64,000 bases of DNA, from positions 16,387-80,386 of the forward strand of contig CAVUYQ010000022.1 of assembly GCA_963745765.1 (NCBI GenBank), read 5' to 3'. The position numbers and the translations under genes were made by a program. Source of the DNA: Ww85 sp963745765. GTDB taxonomy: Bacteria > Desulfobacterota > Desulfobulbia > Desulfobulbales > Desulfocapsaceae. Shown here piece by piece: positions 27,907 through 37,126 of the stretch (positions are counted from its first letter, which is position 1; each line of letters begins with the position of its first letter). The notes below the pieces were generated by a model. That model was not told where the DNA came from and searched no databases. It was given only the letters and a program-made list of their open reading frames with translations.

Positions 27907-28269
27907 CTATTCATTATTTTTGATGAGTCGCGGGGTCCAGAAGACGATACCTTTTTCCTCTACCTCACGTACCAGGGAATCACCTGACCACTCTTTTGTC
28001 TGATCGAGATACCCGCATCGCATTGCCCTCAAACTGAACTTATGCGCAGCTTTCAATTCATCTTCCGGTATGACATTAACGGCATCGAGCGGCGTCAACC
28101 CCAGGTAAATCCAGGAGCCTTCATCCTGCTGATAAACGATAAAGGCCCCTTCGGGTTCCGAGTGTATTTTGAAATTGGCGGCAAGCTTCGTCGACGAACA
28201 GCCGGTCAGCACCAGTAAACTCATTACCCCTGCAAAAAGAAGCATTTTGCCGGACAAGCAGATTCTCAT
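27907..28269 (-). CDS. Small lipoprotein, PEGA-like
   Basis: A 120-residue protein with signal peptide and lipobox VLTGCSS (Cys at about 24). The mature part contains IHSEPEGAFIVYQ and YLGLTPLDAV, a PEGA-type pattern (surface-layer-like beta repeats), then a charged C-terminal part. It lies between the other PEGA lipoprotein and pal with short gaps (22 and 12 bases). The function is unknown; envelope assembly is suggested only by its neighbours. Confidence 0.65.
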   Translation of the reverse strand: MRICLSGKMLLFAGVMSLLVLTGCSSTKLAANFKIHSEPEGAFIVYQQDEGSWIYLGLTPLDAVNVIPEDELKAAHKFSLRAMRCGYLDQTKEWSGDSLVREVEEKGIVFWTPRLIKNNE

Positions 28270-28291
28270 GATTCATATCCTCATCTAAATA

Positions 28292-28645
28292 TTAGTCTTT
28301 TTCCAACTCCACCTTGATATCAATGGCATTATCATCTGCTTCAAGCGGGCTTGCGTGTCTTCTGTTTATCCAAAATGAGGCGATGCGGTCAATATAGCCC
28401 GGTTTTCGCAACTGGATAGTCACATATTCAGCGGTATCAGCTGTACCGGGGAATGAAACCTTGACAGGGGTGACCCCCAGATGGCTGTCGTCCTTGAGAT
28501 TAACCACTTCAGCACCTGGCGGAGTACTGCTGATGTTTGCTGCACCATACTTCAGGCTATCTGAGGCGCAGCCGGTGAGGAGCAGGAGTATGATGCTGGA
28601 CGTTATGAACAATCCCTTCCCGACGATGGCTTCCATTTTCTTCAT
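28292..28645 (-). CDS. PEGA-domain lipoprotein
   Basis: ATG 28645 (reading MKKMEAIVG) is favoured over the frame opening at 28693, because the signal peptide then begins at the basic stretch and AGAGG-like bases precede it. The lipobox is LLLTGC. The mature part reads ISSTPPGAEVV, HLGVTPVKVSF and VTIQLRKPGYIDR, the classic PEGA motif set. It is the first gene of the operon ending in pal. PEGA domains are associated with surface structures; no activity is known. Confidence 0.7.
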   Translation of the reverse strand: MKKMEAIVGKGLFITSSIILLLLTGCASDSLKYGAANISSTPPGAEVVNLKDDSHLGVTPVKVSFPGTADTAEYVTIQLRKPGYIDRIASFWINRRHASPLEADDNAIDIKVELEKD

Positions 28646-28700
28646 AAAAACAACCTCTTCATGATGTGTCTTATATTCAATACGAATAGGCAATGTAATT

Positions 28701-28717
28701 GACTATATAACATAGTC
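28701..28717. promoter_or_regulatory. Palindrome upstream of the PEGA-PEGA-pal operon
   Basis: GACTAT and ATAGTC arms are separated by five bases, in an AT-rich stretch about 60 bases before the first lipoprotein start. The position suits an operator or a promoter element. No regulator is known for it. Confidence 0.3.
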
Positions 28718-29112
28718 TTTTTATTTAATTACTTCTAACAAAAAGCATCAATAAAGAGACAGATTTGTTTATCTGGGCCAAAGTAGCGGGCAGTTGACAT
28801 GCCACGGCCACCAGTGACACCTTCCAGTTTCAATTGATCACGCAGCATGCGAGATACCATGAATGGATACTCCAAATTTGCCACGAATGTCACTCGGTCT
28901 TTTCGTCTCGTTCTCTTTGCCGTTTCCTGCGATATGTTAATTTTTATAAGGTCATTCAATAGGTAGTAGCTTTTCCACTTTACGGGTTGTGTAAATTTCC
29001 GGTGTCACTTTCCTATCTGATATCTCAACAAATTAATTAAGGGTATTTCACGCCTTCCTTTGCATGGAAGTGTTTATCATAATCACCTGACCTGGAAACG
29101 TCTTGAGGGCTA
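28718..29112. other. Intergenic space between divergent genes
   Basis: One minus-strand frame (28735-28959, 74 codons from TTG) is open but has no ribosome site and no family resemblance, so I do not call it. The space should contain the patatin promoter. Confidence 0.4.
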
Positions 29113-30519
29113 ATGATAATGCCTGCACAAATTGAACAAAGCTATAACCAACCAGAAATACATCTAGAATCAAGATGGCCGCAGGCAAGCTCCTGGGGTT
29201 TGATATTCCTGTGTTGCCTGCTGCTGGCTTTTGTCAGTGGCTGCGCTTCTTACGGCATCGTCCAGAACAAGCCCAGCAATGACACCGCAACCGCTGAACC
29301 GTATTCTCTGAAAACCTGGGCCAACAGAAAGCAAGCAGAGGACTTTGTCTTTTTTCTGGCCTTTTCTGGTGGAGGAACCCGCGCTGCGGCCATGGCCTAT
29401 GGCATCCTCCAGGAGTTACGGGATACCCCTATTGGCAAAGATGGACAGCAGGGGCGATTGCTCGATAAAGTAACCCACATCAGTTCGGTATCAGGGGGTA
29501 GTTTCACTGCAGCATACTACGGCCTCTACGGCGACAAGACGTTTGACAATTTTGAAACCGAATTCCTGCGGAAAGACGTTGAAGGCCATCTTACCCTGAG
29601 CTTGGTTCGCCCGATCTACTGGCTTGGTAGCAAAGGACGAACCGAAAGGGCCATCGACTACTACAACGAGATTCTATTTCATGACGCGACCTTTGCCGAC
29701 ATGATACACCTGCAGCGCCCCATGATCGTTATCAATACTTCTGATCTGGCTTATGGCGTCCGCTTTTCCTTTATCCAGGAATATTTCGATTTGCTCTGCT
29801 CTGATCTCGGTTCCTTTCCTGTTGCTCGAGCTGTGGCGGCCTCATCCGCCGTGCCTGCAGTTTTCAACCCGGTAGTGATTGAAAACTATGCGGGCTGCAA
29901 CAACAGTCAATGGAGTACAAAAATACCTGAGCAGGCAAAAATGAATGAAGAGTTTTTCCAGGTACTCAAAGGCTTACAGTCCTATACTGATAAAGAAAAA
30001 CGAAAATACATTCATTTCGTAGATGGCGGTATCACCGATAACACGGGTCTACGGGCCATGACCGATGTTATAGCGATTTCAGGTGGCCCCGGTGCGATGG
30101 TTAACAGGATGCAAAGGAAAATCCCGAGCCATATTGTGTTTCTGTCAGTCAATGCATCAACCAAACAAGAAACAGAAATGGATAAAACAACCGAGCAACC
30201 GTCCATACTAACCGCAATAAATGCCATGATCGATGTACAATTACATCGCTATAACGCTGCGACCTTTGACAGAGTCAAAGAGTCTCTTGATATCTGGGCA
30301 GCACAGATATCTACCCCTGAGCATCCAGTCACTTCATACTTCATCCAGGTAGGTTTCGAGGAAGAACCACAACAGCGATTAAGGCTGTTTTTGAATAAGA
30401 TTCCCACCTCATTCAGCCTGACGGACGAGCAAGTTGACACTCTGATTTCCAGTGCGAGACGCCTCTTGCGTGCTAACCCTGAATTCCAGCGACTTCTCGC
30501 CGATCTAGCCAAACCATAA
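29113..30519 (+). CDS. Patatin-like phospholipase, lipoprotein
   Basis: A 468-residue protein with a membrane segment ending in the lipobox FVSGCAS, so it is anchored at the envelope. The patatin catalytic signature is complete: oxyanion loop FSGGGTRAAA, nucleophile Ser in SSVSGGS, and the Asp dyad partner in VDGGITDN. The C-terminal ~150 residues are less conserved. Patatin-like enzymes hydrolyse phospholipid acyl chains, and lipoprotein forms may act on the outer membrane. ATG 29113 has GAGGG five bases upstream; ATG 29119 is also possible. No partner gene is adjacent. Confidence 0.85.
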   Translation: MIMPAQIEQSYNQPEIHLESRWPQASSWGLIFLCCLLLAFVSGCASYGIVQNKPSNDTATAEPYSLKTWANRKQAEDFVFFLAFSGGGTRAAAMAYGILQELRDTPIGKDGQQGRLLDKVTHISSVSGGSFTAAYYGLYGDKTFDNFETEFLRKDVEGHLTLSLVRPIYWLGSKGRTERAIDYYNEILFHDATFADMIHLQRPMIVINTSDLAYGVRFSFIQEYFDLLCSDLGSFPVARAVAASSAVPAVFNPVVIENYAGCNNSQWSTKIPEQAKMNEEFFQVLKGLQSYTDKEKRKYIHFVDGGITDNTGLRAMTDVIAISGGPGAMVNRMQRKIPSHIVFLSVNASTKQETEMDKTTEQPSILTAINAMIDVQLHRYNAATFDRVKESLDIWAAQISTPEHPVTSYFIQVGFEEEPQQRLRLFLNKIPTSFSLTDEQVDTLISSARRLLRANPEFQRLLADLAKP

Positions 30520-30661
30520 TACGAAAAGAACACTAACAGGCGACATCCCTATGAAAAAGGACAAGGCATTGCTTGACTCACCTTGGTCGATTGCTTGCTT
30601 CATCGAGTTTATTGTCAGTATATCATCCCTTTCTCGATGGTTCACCTCTGGCAAACCCGCA

Positions 30662-31789
30662 CTACTCCTTTAACGAGATAGTCAGCGAGCCGACACCGAT
30701 CCGCTCTTCGCTGCTCTTGTCGAAGAGAATGTAATTATCGTGGTTCAATTCAAGGCCGATCTCGCCATCCGTGGAAAAATCGAGGTTGCCGAATACTACC
30801 GAGGTCAGCAGGGTGTTCCTGATCTGCAGGATGACCGTGGTCTCCATTCCGGATGGCAGCGCCGAATAGATCGTCCCGTTGACCGGCCCGCTCTCGACGA
30901 GCGTCAGGTTTTCAGGACGCAGGCCCAGCACCAGCTGCTGGCCTTTGCTGACAGATTGAAGATCCGTGACCGGCTTGAAGGTAAAGAGCAGGTCCCTGGA
31001 GATAAGCCTAATATGGTCCGGCTCAACCCGGCTGCACTCCACTTCGATGAAGTTCATCGTCGGGTTTCCAACGAACTCGGCGCTAAACAGGTTGGTAGGG
31101 GTATTATAAACGGTGAGCGGGGCATCGTACTGCTGAACCCGTCCCTCTTTCATTAGGCAGATCCGGCTTGACAGGGTCATCGCTTCCAACTGGTCATGGG
31201 TTACATATACAAAGGTGGAATTTGTTTCCCGATGAAGCCGCTTCAGTTCAGCCCGCATTTCTATCCTGAGCTTTGCGTCCAGGTTGGAAAGCGGTTCATC
31301 CATGAACAGCACCTTGGGTCTCGGGGCCAATGTCCTGGCAATGGCCACACGCTGCTGCTGACCGCCTGACAACTCGGCGGGATATCGGTTGAGCAGGGCA
31401 TCGATCTTCAGCAGTTCTGTCAGTTCAAGCACCCGGTCCTTGATTTGTGCTTTGCTCCATTTGAGATTCTCCAGACCAAAAGCGATGTTCTGACTGACTG
31501 TCATGTGGGGCCACAGGGCATAATTTTGAAAGAGAAAACCGACATCTCTTTTCGCCGGCGGCAGATCAATTCCCTGTTCAGAGGAGAAAACCAGCGTATC
31601 GTCGATGCGAATTTCCCCTTCATTTGGACTCTCGAGGCCCGAGATCATCCTGAGCGTTGTTGTCTTGCCGCAGCCCGAAGGACCCAGAAGCGTGATAAAA
31701 CCTTTGTCGGCAATGGTTAAATTCAGCTTCTCGATGGCGGTGAATTTGCCAAATCGCTTGGTTGCATTCTTTATTATAATCTCAGGCAC
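30662..31789 (-). CDS. ABC transporter ATPase, Fe(III)-type importer (FbpC-like)
   Basis: 375 residues with Walker A GPSGCGKTTT, Q-loop QNYALWPHM, signature LSGGQQQR, Walker B VLFMDEPLSNLD and the switch His in VTHDQ. After ~240 residues comes a TOBE-type regulatory domain (LGLRPENL), as in FbpC/PotA/MalK-type ATPases. It is three bases from the permease stop, and is the last gene of an SBP-permease-ATPase operon. Ferric iron is the likeliest cargo by family, but other ions cannot be excluded. Confidence 0.88.
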   Translation of the reverse strand: MPEIIIKNATKRFGKFTAIEKLNLTIADKGFITLLGPSGCGKTTTLRMISGLESPNEGEIRIDDTLVFSSEQGIDLPPAKRDVGFLFQNYALWPHMTVSQNIAFGLENLKWSKAQIKDRVLELTELLKIDALLNRYPAELSGGQQQRVAIARTLAPRPKVLFMDEPLSNLDAKLRIEMRAELKRLHRETNSTFVYVTHDQLEAMTLSSRICLMKEGRVQQYDAPLTVYNTPTNLFSAEFVGNPTMNFIEVECSRVEPDHIRLISRDLLFTFKPVTDLQSVSKGQQLVLGLRPENLTLVESGPVNGTIYSALPSGMETTVILQIRNTLLTSVVFGNLDFSTDGEIGLELNHDNYILFDKSSEERIGVGSLTISLKE

Positions 31790-31792
31790 CTG

Positions 31793-33580
31793 TCAGCCTC
31801 CTATTCCCTTGTCAATTGATGCACCGGTAACTTTATTTATCAGCAAGTTGAGTAGAATTACCACCAGAACGATAAATAGAACGATGGCATTGGCGTATTG
31901 ATCCCAGCCTTTTTCATTGTACTGGAAGAGCATGGTGGTCAGGACCCGGGTGGAGGGGGTCACCAGCAGGATGAAGAGCGATAACTCACGCATGCACGAT
32001 ATGAACGGGAGAAGGAAGCCGGAAAGGATGCTGGCCTTCTGGATGGGAATGATGATCTTGGTCATCCGCTTCCACCAGCTGACCCCGAAAATCACGGCGG
32101 CTTCTTCTATTTCTCTGCCGAGCTGGAAAATGGCATTGATGCCTGCCCGGGAGGCAAATGGCAGGTATTTGACCGTACCGATCAGCACTAATATGGCAAA
32201 ACTGCCGTAAAGCGAGGGTATTATGCCTCTTTTCACCGCAAACATGGAAAGGTAGATGGCACCAAAGGCCATGCTGGGCAGCAGGTAGGGAAAAAATGAT
32301 AGGCGGTCGAGCGTATTTGCCGCGACAGAGCCCCGCTTTTTCACCACCGCGTATCCCACCAGCAATCCTACCGTACCGGCCAGGAGCGAGACCAGGACGG
32401 ACAGCCGCAGGCTGTTCCACAGGCCGATATAGATATACTTGTTGCGCAGTATGCCGGGCTCACCGCTCAAGACATCGGGTCGGCCCTCCCCGAGCCAGAA
32501 GAGCGTGGTGAAATTCTCCGGTTTAAAGTTGCCGGATACCACCTGAAACGACTGTATGGCAAAGGTGATCAGGGGGACAACGGTGATGAACAGCAGCCAG
32601 ATCAATACGAGTACCGAAACTGCCGTTCGTAATTTTTTCAGGCTTACCAGCGATATATTCGAACTCTTGCCGGTGACTGTTGCAAATGATTTACGTTTGC
32701 CGACCAGTATCTGGTTGGTGGTGAGAATAATGGCGCCGATAACAATCATCACCAGGGCGATCAGATAACCGAAACCGGGACTCATGCCGTTCAGGGTCCT
32801 GAAAAGCTGTGTGGTGAGGACCTGGAACCTTACCGGAGCGCCAAGGAAAGCGGGAACGGCGAAGGCGCTCATGGCGCTGGAAAAGACAAGCAGGATCGTG
32901 GAAAGCATTGCCGGCAAAACGATTGGCAGGGTTATTTTACGGATTATCCGCCATCTGCCTGTTTTTAAAATCTGTGCCGCCTCCTCGAGGTTGGCATCCA
33001 TATTCCGTAATATTCCGCCGATGAGTATGTAGGCGAATGGCGCGTAGTGAAGACCGAGGACGATGGTGATAGGCAGGAAACCGTAGGCGAACCAGTCGGC
33101 AGTATCAATGCCGGTGATTGCCGTGAACCACCCCGGAGACCCGACGCGTTCATTCTTGAAAAAGTTGAGCCAGGCCATGGCCAGGGTCCAGGAAGGCATG
33201 ATGTAAGGCAGGATAAACAGGCTGGAAATGAGTTTTTTGTGCTGGATGTCTGTTCGGGTAACGAGCCAGGCGAAACCGCCCCCGGTAAAAATAGCGATTG
33301 AACAGGTGACGAAGGATACCAGGAAGGTGTTGAGAAGGGGCTGGTAGAAAATATTCCTGCTGTATTTGCCGGCAAAGATGTTTTTCCAGTGATAGGTCGT
33401 GAAATCGCCCGCATCTGCGCCCTTGATGCGCATCAGTTCCGACGAATGAACCCTGAAGGTATCTCCAACGATGGACAGCAGCGGCACTAAAATAAGGTAG
33501 ATCAGGATCGTAATGAGGCAGAATAATATAACATTCTCCGGCTTACGAAAAACCCTCTTGACACGGTATACAAGATTCAT
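31793..33580 (-). CDS. ABC transporter permease, fused double type (FbpB-like)
   Basis: 595 residues with about twelve membrane segments, made of two tandem permease halves. The EAA loop appears twice (LEEAAQILKTGRWR and IEEAAVIFGVSWWKR), the usual arrangement for FbpB/SfuB iron permeases. It provides the inner-membrane channel for the adjacent ATPase and the binding protein encoded about 100 bases upstream. Confidence 0.88.
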   Translation of the reverse strand: MNLVYRVKRVFRKPENVILFCLITILIYLILVPLLSIVGDTFRVHSSELMRIKGADAGDFTTYHWKNIFAGKYSRNIFYQPLLNTFLVSFVTCSIAIFTGGGFAWLVTRTDIQHKKLISSLFILPYIMPSWTLAMAWLNFFKNERVGSPGWFTAITGIDTADWFAYGFLPITIVLGLHYAPFAYILIGGILRNMDANLEEAAQILKTGRWRIIRKITLPIVLPAMLSTILLVFSSAMSAFAVPAFLGAPVRFQVLTTQLFRTLNGMSPGFGYLIALVMIVIGAIILTTNQILVGKRKSFATVTGKSSNISLVSLKKLRTAVSVLVLIWLLFITVVPLITFAIQSFQVVSGNFKPENFTTLFWLGEGRPDVLSGEPGILRNKYIYIGLWNSLRLSVLVSLLAGTVGLLVGYAVVKKRGSVAANTLDRLSFFPYLLPSMAFGAIYLSMFAVKRGIIPSLYGSFAILVLIGTVKYLPFASRAGINAIFQLGREIEEAAVIFGVSWWKRMTKIIIPIQKASILSGFLLPFISCMRELSLFILLVTPSTRVLTTMLFQYNEKGWDQYANAIVLFIVLVVILLNLLINKVTGASIDKGIGG

Positions 33581-33682
33581 TGTCTGTCAGTAGATCATTG
33601 TCTTCCTGCACACTTGCGAAAAAAGCAGAGCCTCTTATACTGCTGCGATAAGAGGTTCTGCTTTATGGCTACCCGCGGTGAA

Positions 33683-34762
33683 CTAGTAGACGATGCTGTT
33701 CCAGAATTCCTCTACCTCGCCGCGATGTTCAAATATAAATGCGGGTGATTCCAAAACGAGAATCCGGGACCACACATCGAGTGAGTTATCCCCTGGATAC
33801 GGTTTTATGGTGGGATTGGAGCTGTAGGTTCCCAACGAGCCGGACCAGGGCTTGAATCCTTCCTCGGTCAAGAGATATTCTATGAACAGTTTGGCGGCGT
33901 TGGGGTTTTTCGCATTGCTTCTCATCAGCATGAAACTGGGGTAGAAGAATCCGGCGAAGGGGTCCATACCCATAATGGGCATCAAGGCAAGATTCTTCTC
34001 TTCCCTGGCTCGTAATTTCGAGTAGGTACCGAGGGCTACGGCATCGATGTTCTTTCCTTTTTCACCCAGCGCATTTGCCATTTTGGTATCACTGGTGAAC
34101 ATGACCAGTTGGTTGTTGACGATGCCCTTTATCCATTCATAGCCGGCGTTGGGGGTTGTCAGTTCGATCTTCTTGCCAAAATGCCGTTCATAGGCTGCTT
34201 CAAGCTCCTTCGAAATCTCAGGTGAGGTCACCATAGTCAGGAAATTTGCATTGACACCCTCCTTCAGGGGATCCTTGAACCAGAATTTCTTTGCCCATTT
34301 CGGCTCGGTCAGTTCCCAGACATTGTTAACCGGTGGAAAGGTATTGGTTTCTGAGTTGTAAATAAATGTTTTTGTTATAAAACTGAAGTAGAGCGGGTCC
34401 TGGTATTTCTTTGGAATAATGTCTTTCATGCTTTCCGGCACGTAGCTGTAGGCGTAACCAGGCTTGATGATTTCACCGAAGACACGCCCCGAATCCTGGG
34501 CGATGATAAAATCGGCGCCATAGATATCGTTTTTCCCTTCCTGGGAGACCTTCTCGATGAGTTCAAAGTCTTTGAGGTTATAAGCACTTACGGTAATACC
34601 GTATTTTTCTTCGAAGTTTTTTGCCGCATTGGCTATTCTGCTGGTGATCGAATAGACAGCCACCTGGCCTTCCTTTTTTGCCGCATCAATTAAATCAGCT
34701 GAGGCAGCGAACACAACCGAGGGAATAAGCAACAGTGAAAGTGCGAATAATTTCATCTTCAT
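33683..34762 (-). CDS. ABC transporter periplasmic substrate-binding protein, Fe(III)-type
   Basis: 359 residues with a signal peptide ending in VFAAS. The mature protein is a type II periplasmic binding fold of the FbpA group (DLIDAAKKEGQVAVYS, FEEKYGITV, ADFIIAQD, PFAGFFYPSFMLM). It is the first gene of the importer operon; the 102-base gap to the permease may contain a weak processing hairpin. The tyrosine pair of classic ferric-binding proteins cannot be assigned confidently by eye, so the substrate remains inferred. Confidence 0.8.
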   Translation of the reverse strand: MKMKLFALSLLLIPSVVFAASADLIDAAKKEGQVAVYSITSRIANAAKNFEEKYGITVSAYNLKDFELIEKVSQEGKNDIYGADFIIAQDSGRVFGEIIKPGYAYSYVPESMKDIIPKKYQDPLYFSFITKTFIYNSETNTFPPVNNVWELTEPKWAKKFWFKDPLKEGVNANFLTMVTSPEISKELEAAYERHFGKKIELTTPNAGYEWIKGIVNNQLVMFTSDTKMANALGEKGKNIDAVALGTYSKLRAREEKNLALMPIMGMDPFAGFFYPSFMLMRSNAKNPNAAKLFIEYLLTEEGFKPWSGSLGTYSSNPTIKPYPGDNSLDVWSRILVLESPAFIFEHRGEVEEFWNSIVY

Positions 34763-35855
34763 AGCTTCTCCTTTTTGTCTTTAGTTACAATGTACAAGAC
34801 CAGGTAAAAAGGCCTCCGGCAGTCATTGGTATCGGTGACCGGAATTCGGTTATTAAAACATTTCCCCAAAAGAACCTGAAACTCCCGCTCAGTCAATATT
34901 GAGCTTATATCCTAAACAAACGGCGCCATCCAGTCAACTACCGGGGAACATGATTGAACAGGAATGGCTATTGTTCGTTTATACCGATTTTCTTTTAATT
35001 GAACAAGAGGATATGATTCACTGAAAATAACCAGCAAGCTAACGCTGCAAGTATCAGATCATTGTCTTGTCAATCGCTTACCGTTCCAACCATTGTGTGC
35101 CGATGGAACAAGGCGGATATGCATTTGTAATTGAAGGATTGACATTCCATTTTTCCATTTCCCAGAGCAAATAACTAGTTTCCATCCTGAAACAGCGCTT
35201 TTCCCCTAACTCGTCGTTACTCTCAAAATGTAATCCTCGGAATATCAACGATGCCTGCGGTTAATTTTATCGAGCGCCTAGATTTAGGTAAAAATCGCTC
35301 ATTTCCGGACGAAAACTAACTGGTCCGTGGTTGAATTTTTCTCATAATCATCATAAATTTTGTCTATCCCGGATATCAGGAGGTTATTCGAAAAGGTTCC
35401 TGAATATAGCAGGTATATTTTTTTTCTGATTCAGGGAAAATTAGAACGGGCTTATAAAGCGTTGACCTGTCACCTTACCTTTGTTATTGATTCGTTAAAG
35501 ACGAGAATAACAAGAAAAATGGGGTTGGGTTAGTCTGCCTGCATACATACATAAGCTGCGGGTATTATACCGCACAATTCAAGGCTGAATTACCCAAAAC
35601 GATTCAATGCTTATGACCGGACGAAATGGTTTCAAGTGTCCAGGCGCGCATCTTTTCAGGAAACATCTTGGATAGATATCGTCCTGGGGTTATAAAATGA
35701 GGCAGGATCGGATTACCGGGGACCGGAAGGTCATTATGCCACCGTCTCGGGTGGGGACGCCCGTTGAGTGATCCAGAACAGAACATGAACTGCACGGGGA
35801 GTGTGAACAAACGACCCGAATCACACCGATGAACGGGGCAAGTGGAGAAATGATC
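34763..35855. other. Long intergenic space, no intact gene
   Basis: About 1.1 kb of AT-rich DNA. It presumably carries the importer promoter on the left. An inverted repeat with CCTGAAT/ATTCAGG arms lies at about 35399-35435, and repeat copy B follows at 35441-35474. Open frames here have no ribosome sites or family resemblance. Confidence 0.5.
35441..35474. repeat. Dispersed intergenic repeat, copy B (partial)
   Basis: It contains TTAGAACG, then CTTATAAAGCG, then TTGACCTGTCACC, matching the right half of copies A and C. The left half is absent or too diverged to see. Confidence 0.5.
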
Positions 35856-36452
35856 ATGAAAAACCATCACATCGCAATTCTTATCCTGGCATCCAGCCTG
35901 TATCTCTTTAGCAGTGCCGTGGCGGCAGATCTGGAGCAAGGCTTCATGGGCTATAAGTGGGGTGATGATATCTCGCACTACGATGGATTAACCGAACTGT
36001 ACAGCAAGGGGGAAATGGTCTTCTACTCCAGTCCGGGTGAGGCGTACACTATTGAAGATATCGTGATAGGCAACGTCATATACGGTTTTTACAAGGGAAA
36101 GTTTTACGCGGTCTATATCAACCTTGACTCACCTGATGACCTGGAATCACTTAGGAAATATGATGTGATAGAGGGGCATTTGACGGAAAAATTCGGTTCT
36201 CCGGACAGCAGGACTTCAAAAGAAGAACTTCTCTATACCTACAAGTGGAAATACAAGGATGTTACCATCAAGCTGAAAATTGACCGGAAGAAGGGAAAAA
36301 TGAAGGCAGCATTCTATTACGAGCCGCCCTCTCGCGAGCTCAAAAAAGAGCCGGTTTTGCTGGAAATGGAGGATTCGGATCGTTTTTTTCCAATAGAAAA
36401 AAATAAACAGATCAACATGATCCCTTTTCTGGAATCGTGGAGTCAGCGGTAA
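35856..36452 (+). CDS. Secreted hypothetical protein
   Basis: Start placed at ATG 35856 (GGAG eight bases upstream), giving a clean signal peptide with cleavage near AVAAD. The mature part has GFMGYKWGDDIS at its start, which resembles the opening of periplasmic proteins that measure a 'GF-W-' repeat-like beta domain. It continues with KKGKMKAAFYYEPP and a charged C-terminus. About 198 residues; I do not recognise a family. It lies alone between two repeat-bearing spaces. Confidence 0.6.
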   Translation: MKNHHIAILILASSLYLFSSAVAADLEQGFMGYKWGDDISHYDGLTELYSKGEMVFYSSPGEAYTIEDIVIGNVIYGFYKGKFYAVYINLDSPDDLESLRKYDVIEGHLTEKFGSPDSRTSKEELLYTYKWKYKDVTIKLKIDRKKGKMKAAFYYEPPSRELKKEPVLLEMEDSDRFFPIEKNKQINMIPFLESWSQR

Positions 36453-37126
36453 CCAGGGTGTTGCGATTTTGTTCAATCACAAATCATGCCAATCATGATA
36501 CGAATTCTCTGTTACAGCGATTCAAATACCTTGGGGGCCGAACGGATAAAAGAGGATAGACTTTTAGAAATTGTTGACTAGTTGGAAGAAATTTACGAAA
36601 ATGTTAGGACGACTTACAAAGTGTTGACCTGTCACCACCATAAAAGTATAGTACCACATAGTAGTTCACTCTTGAACCGGGCATGAATTAATTCTGGTAA
36701 TCTTCGGGATTGATTAACCCCTCTATACGTTCCGGTAGAGAGTACTCCGTAATACCTTTTGCAAAACAAATAGGGATCCCATGGTCCCTGATCATATAAT
36801 TCACATTAAAAATCAGCTTGAAGCAAGGGTGCGCGCTGTCTGACAGGGCTGCGCCCGGACTCCATTTGGCAGAGACACTGACTGACCGGTGCGGTCGGCA
36901 CTGGATAATTTTGCCTCTGATTGCCCGACTTCATAACCTGAGCCAAGTTACCTCTGGTTTCAAGACAATCAGCAGCAATACCACGAAAGGAGGAAAGGAG
37001 GCAGGAGAGGTCACTCACAAAAAGCAGAAGAGATTTTCAGGCGACAGTCTCCCGCCAGTGATGCTCGGACAAGGTTAACACTGGTTATGGAAGCCGAACA
37101 AATCAAAGAGAGCAAGGAGGTGCACG
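36453..37126. other. Intergenic space with repeat copy C, upstream of the cytochrome operon
   Basis: The left part carries repeat copy C (36551-36636). The right part contains purine-rich tracts (AAAGGAGGAAAGGAGG at about 36985) but no convincing gene. The promoter of the SUMF1-cytochrome-barrel operon should lie here; I could not fix it. Confidence 0.5.
36551..36636. repeat. Dispersed intergenic repeat, copy C
   Basis: It has the same ordered blocks as copy A (AGAGGATAG, ATTGTTGACT, TACGAAAA, TGACCTGTCACC). It ends with the same TTGACCTGTCACC as copy B. Confidence 0.6.

Noticed and set aside
28735..28959. 74-codon minus-strand frame between the lipoprotein operon and patatin
   Set aside because: TTG start, no ribosome site, no recognised similarity.
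36818..37078. 86-codon frame before the SUMF1 gene
   Set aside because: No family resemblance and a poor start; overlapping frames on the other strand are equally open.
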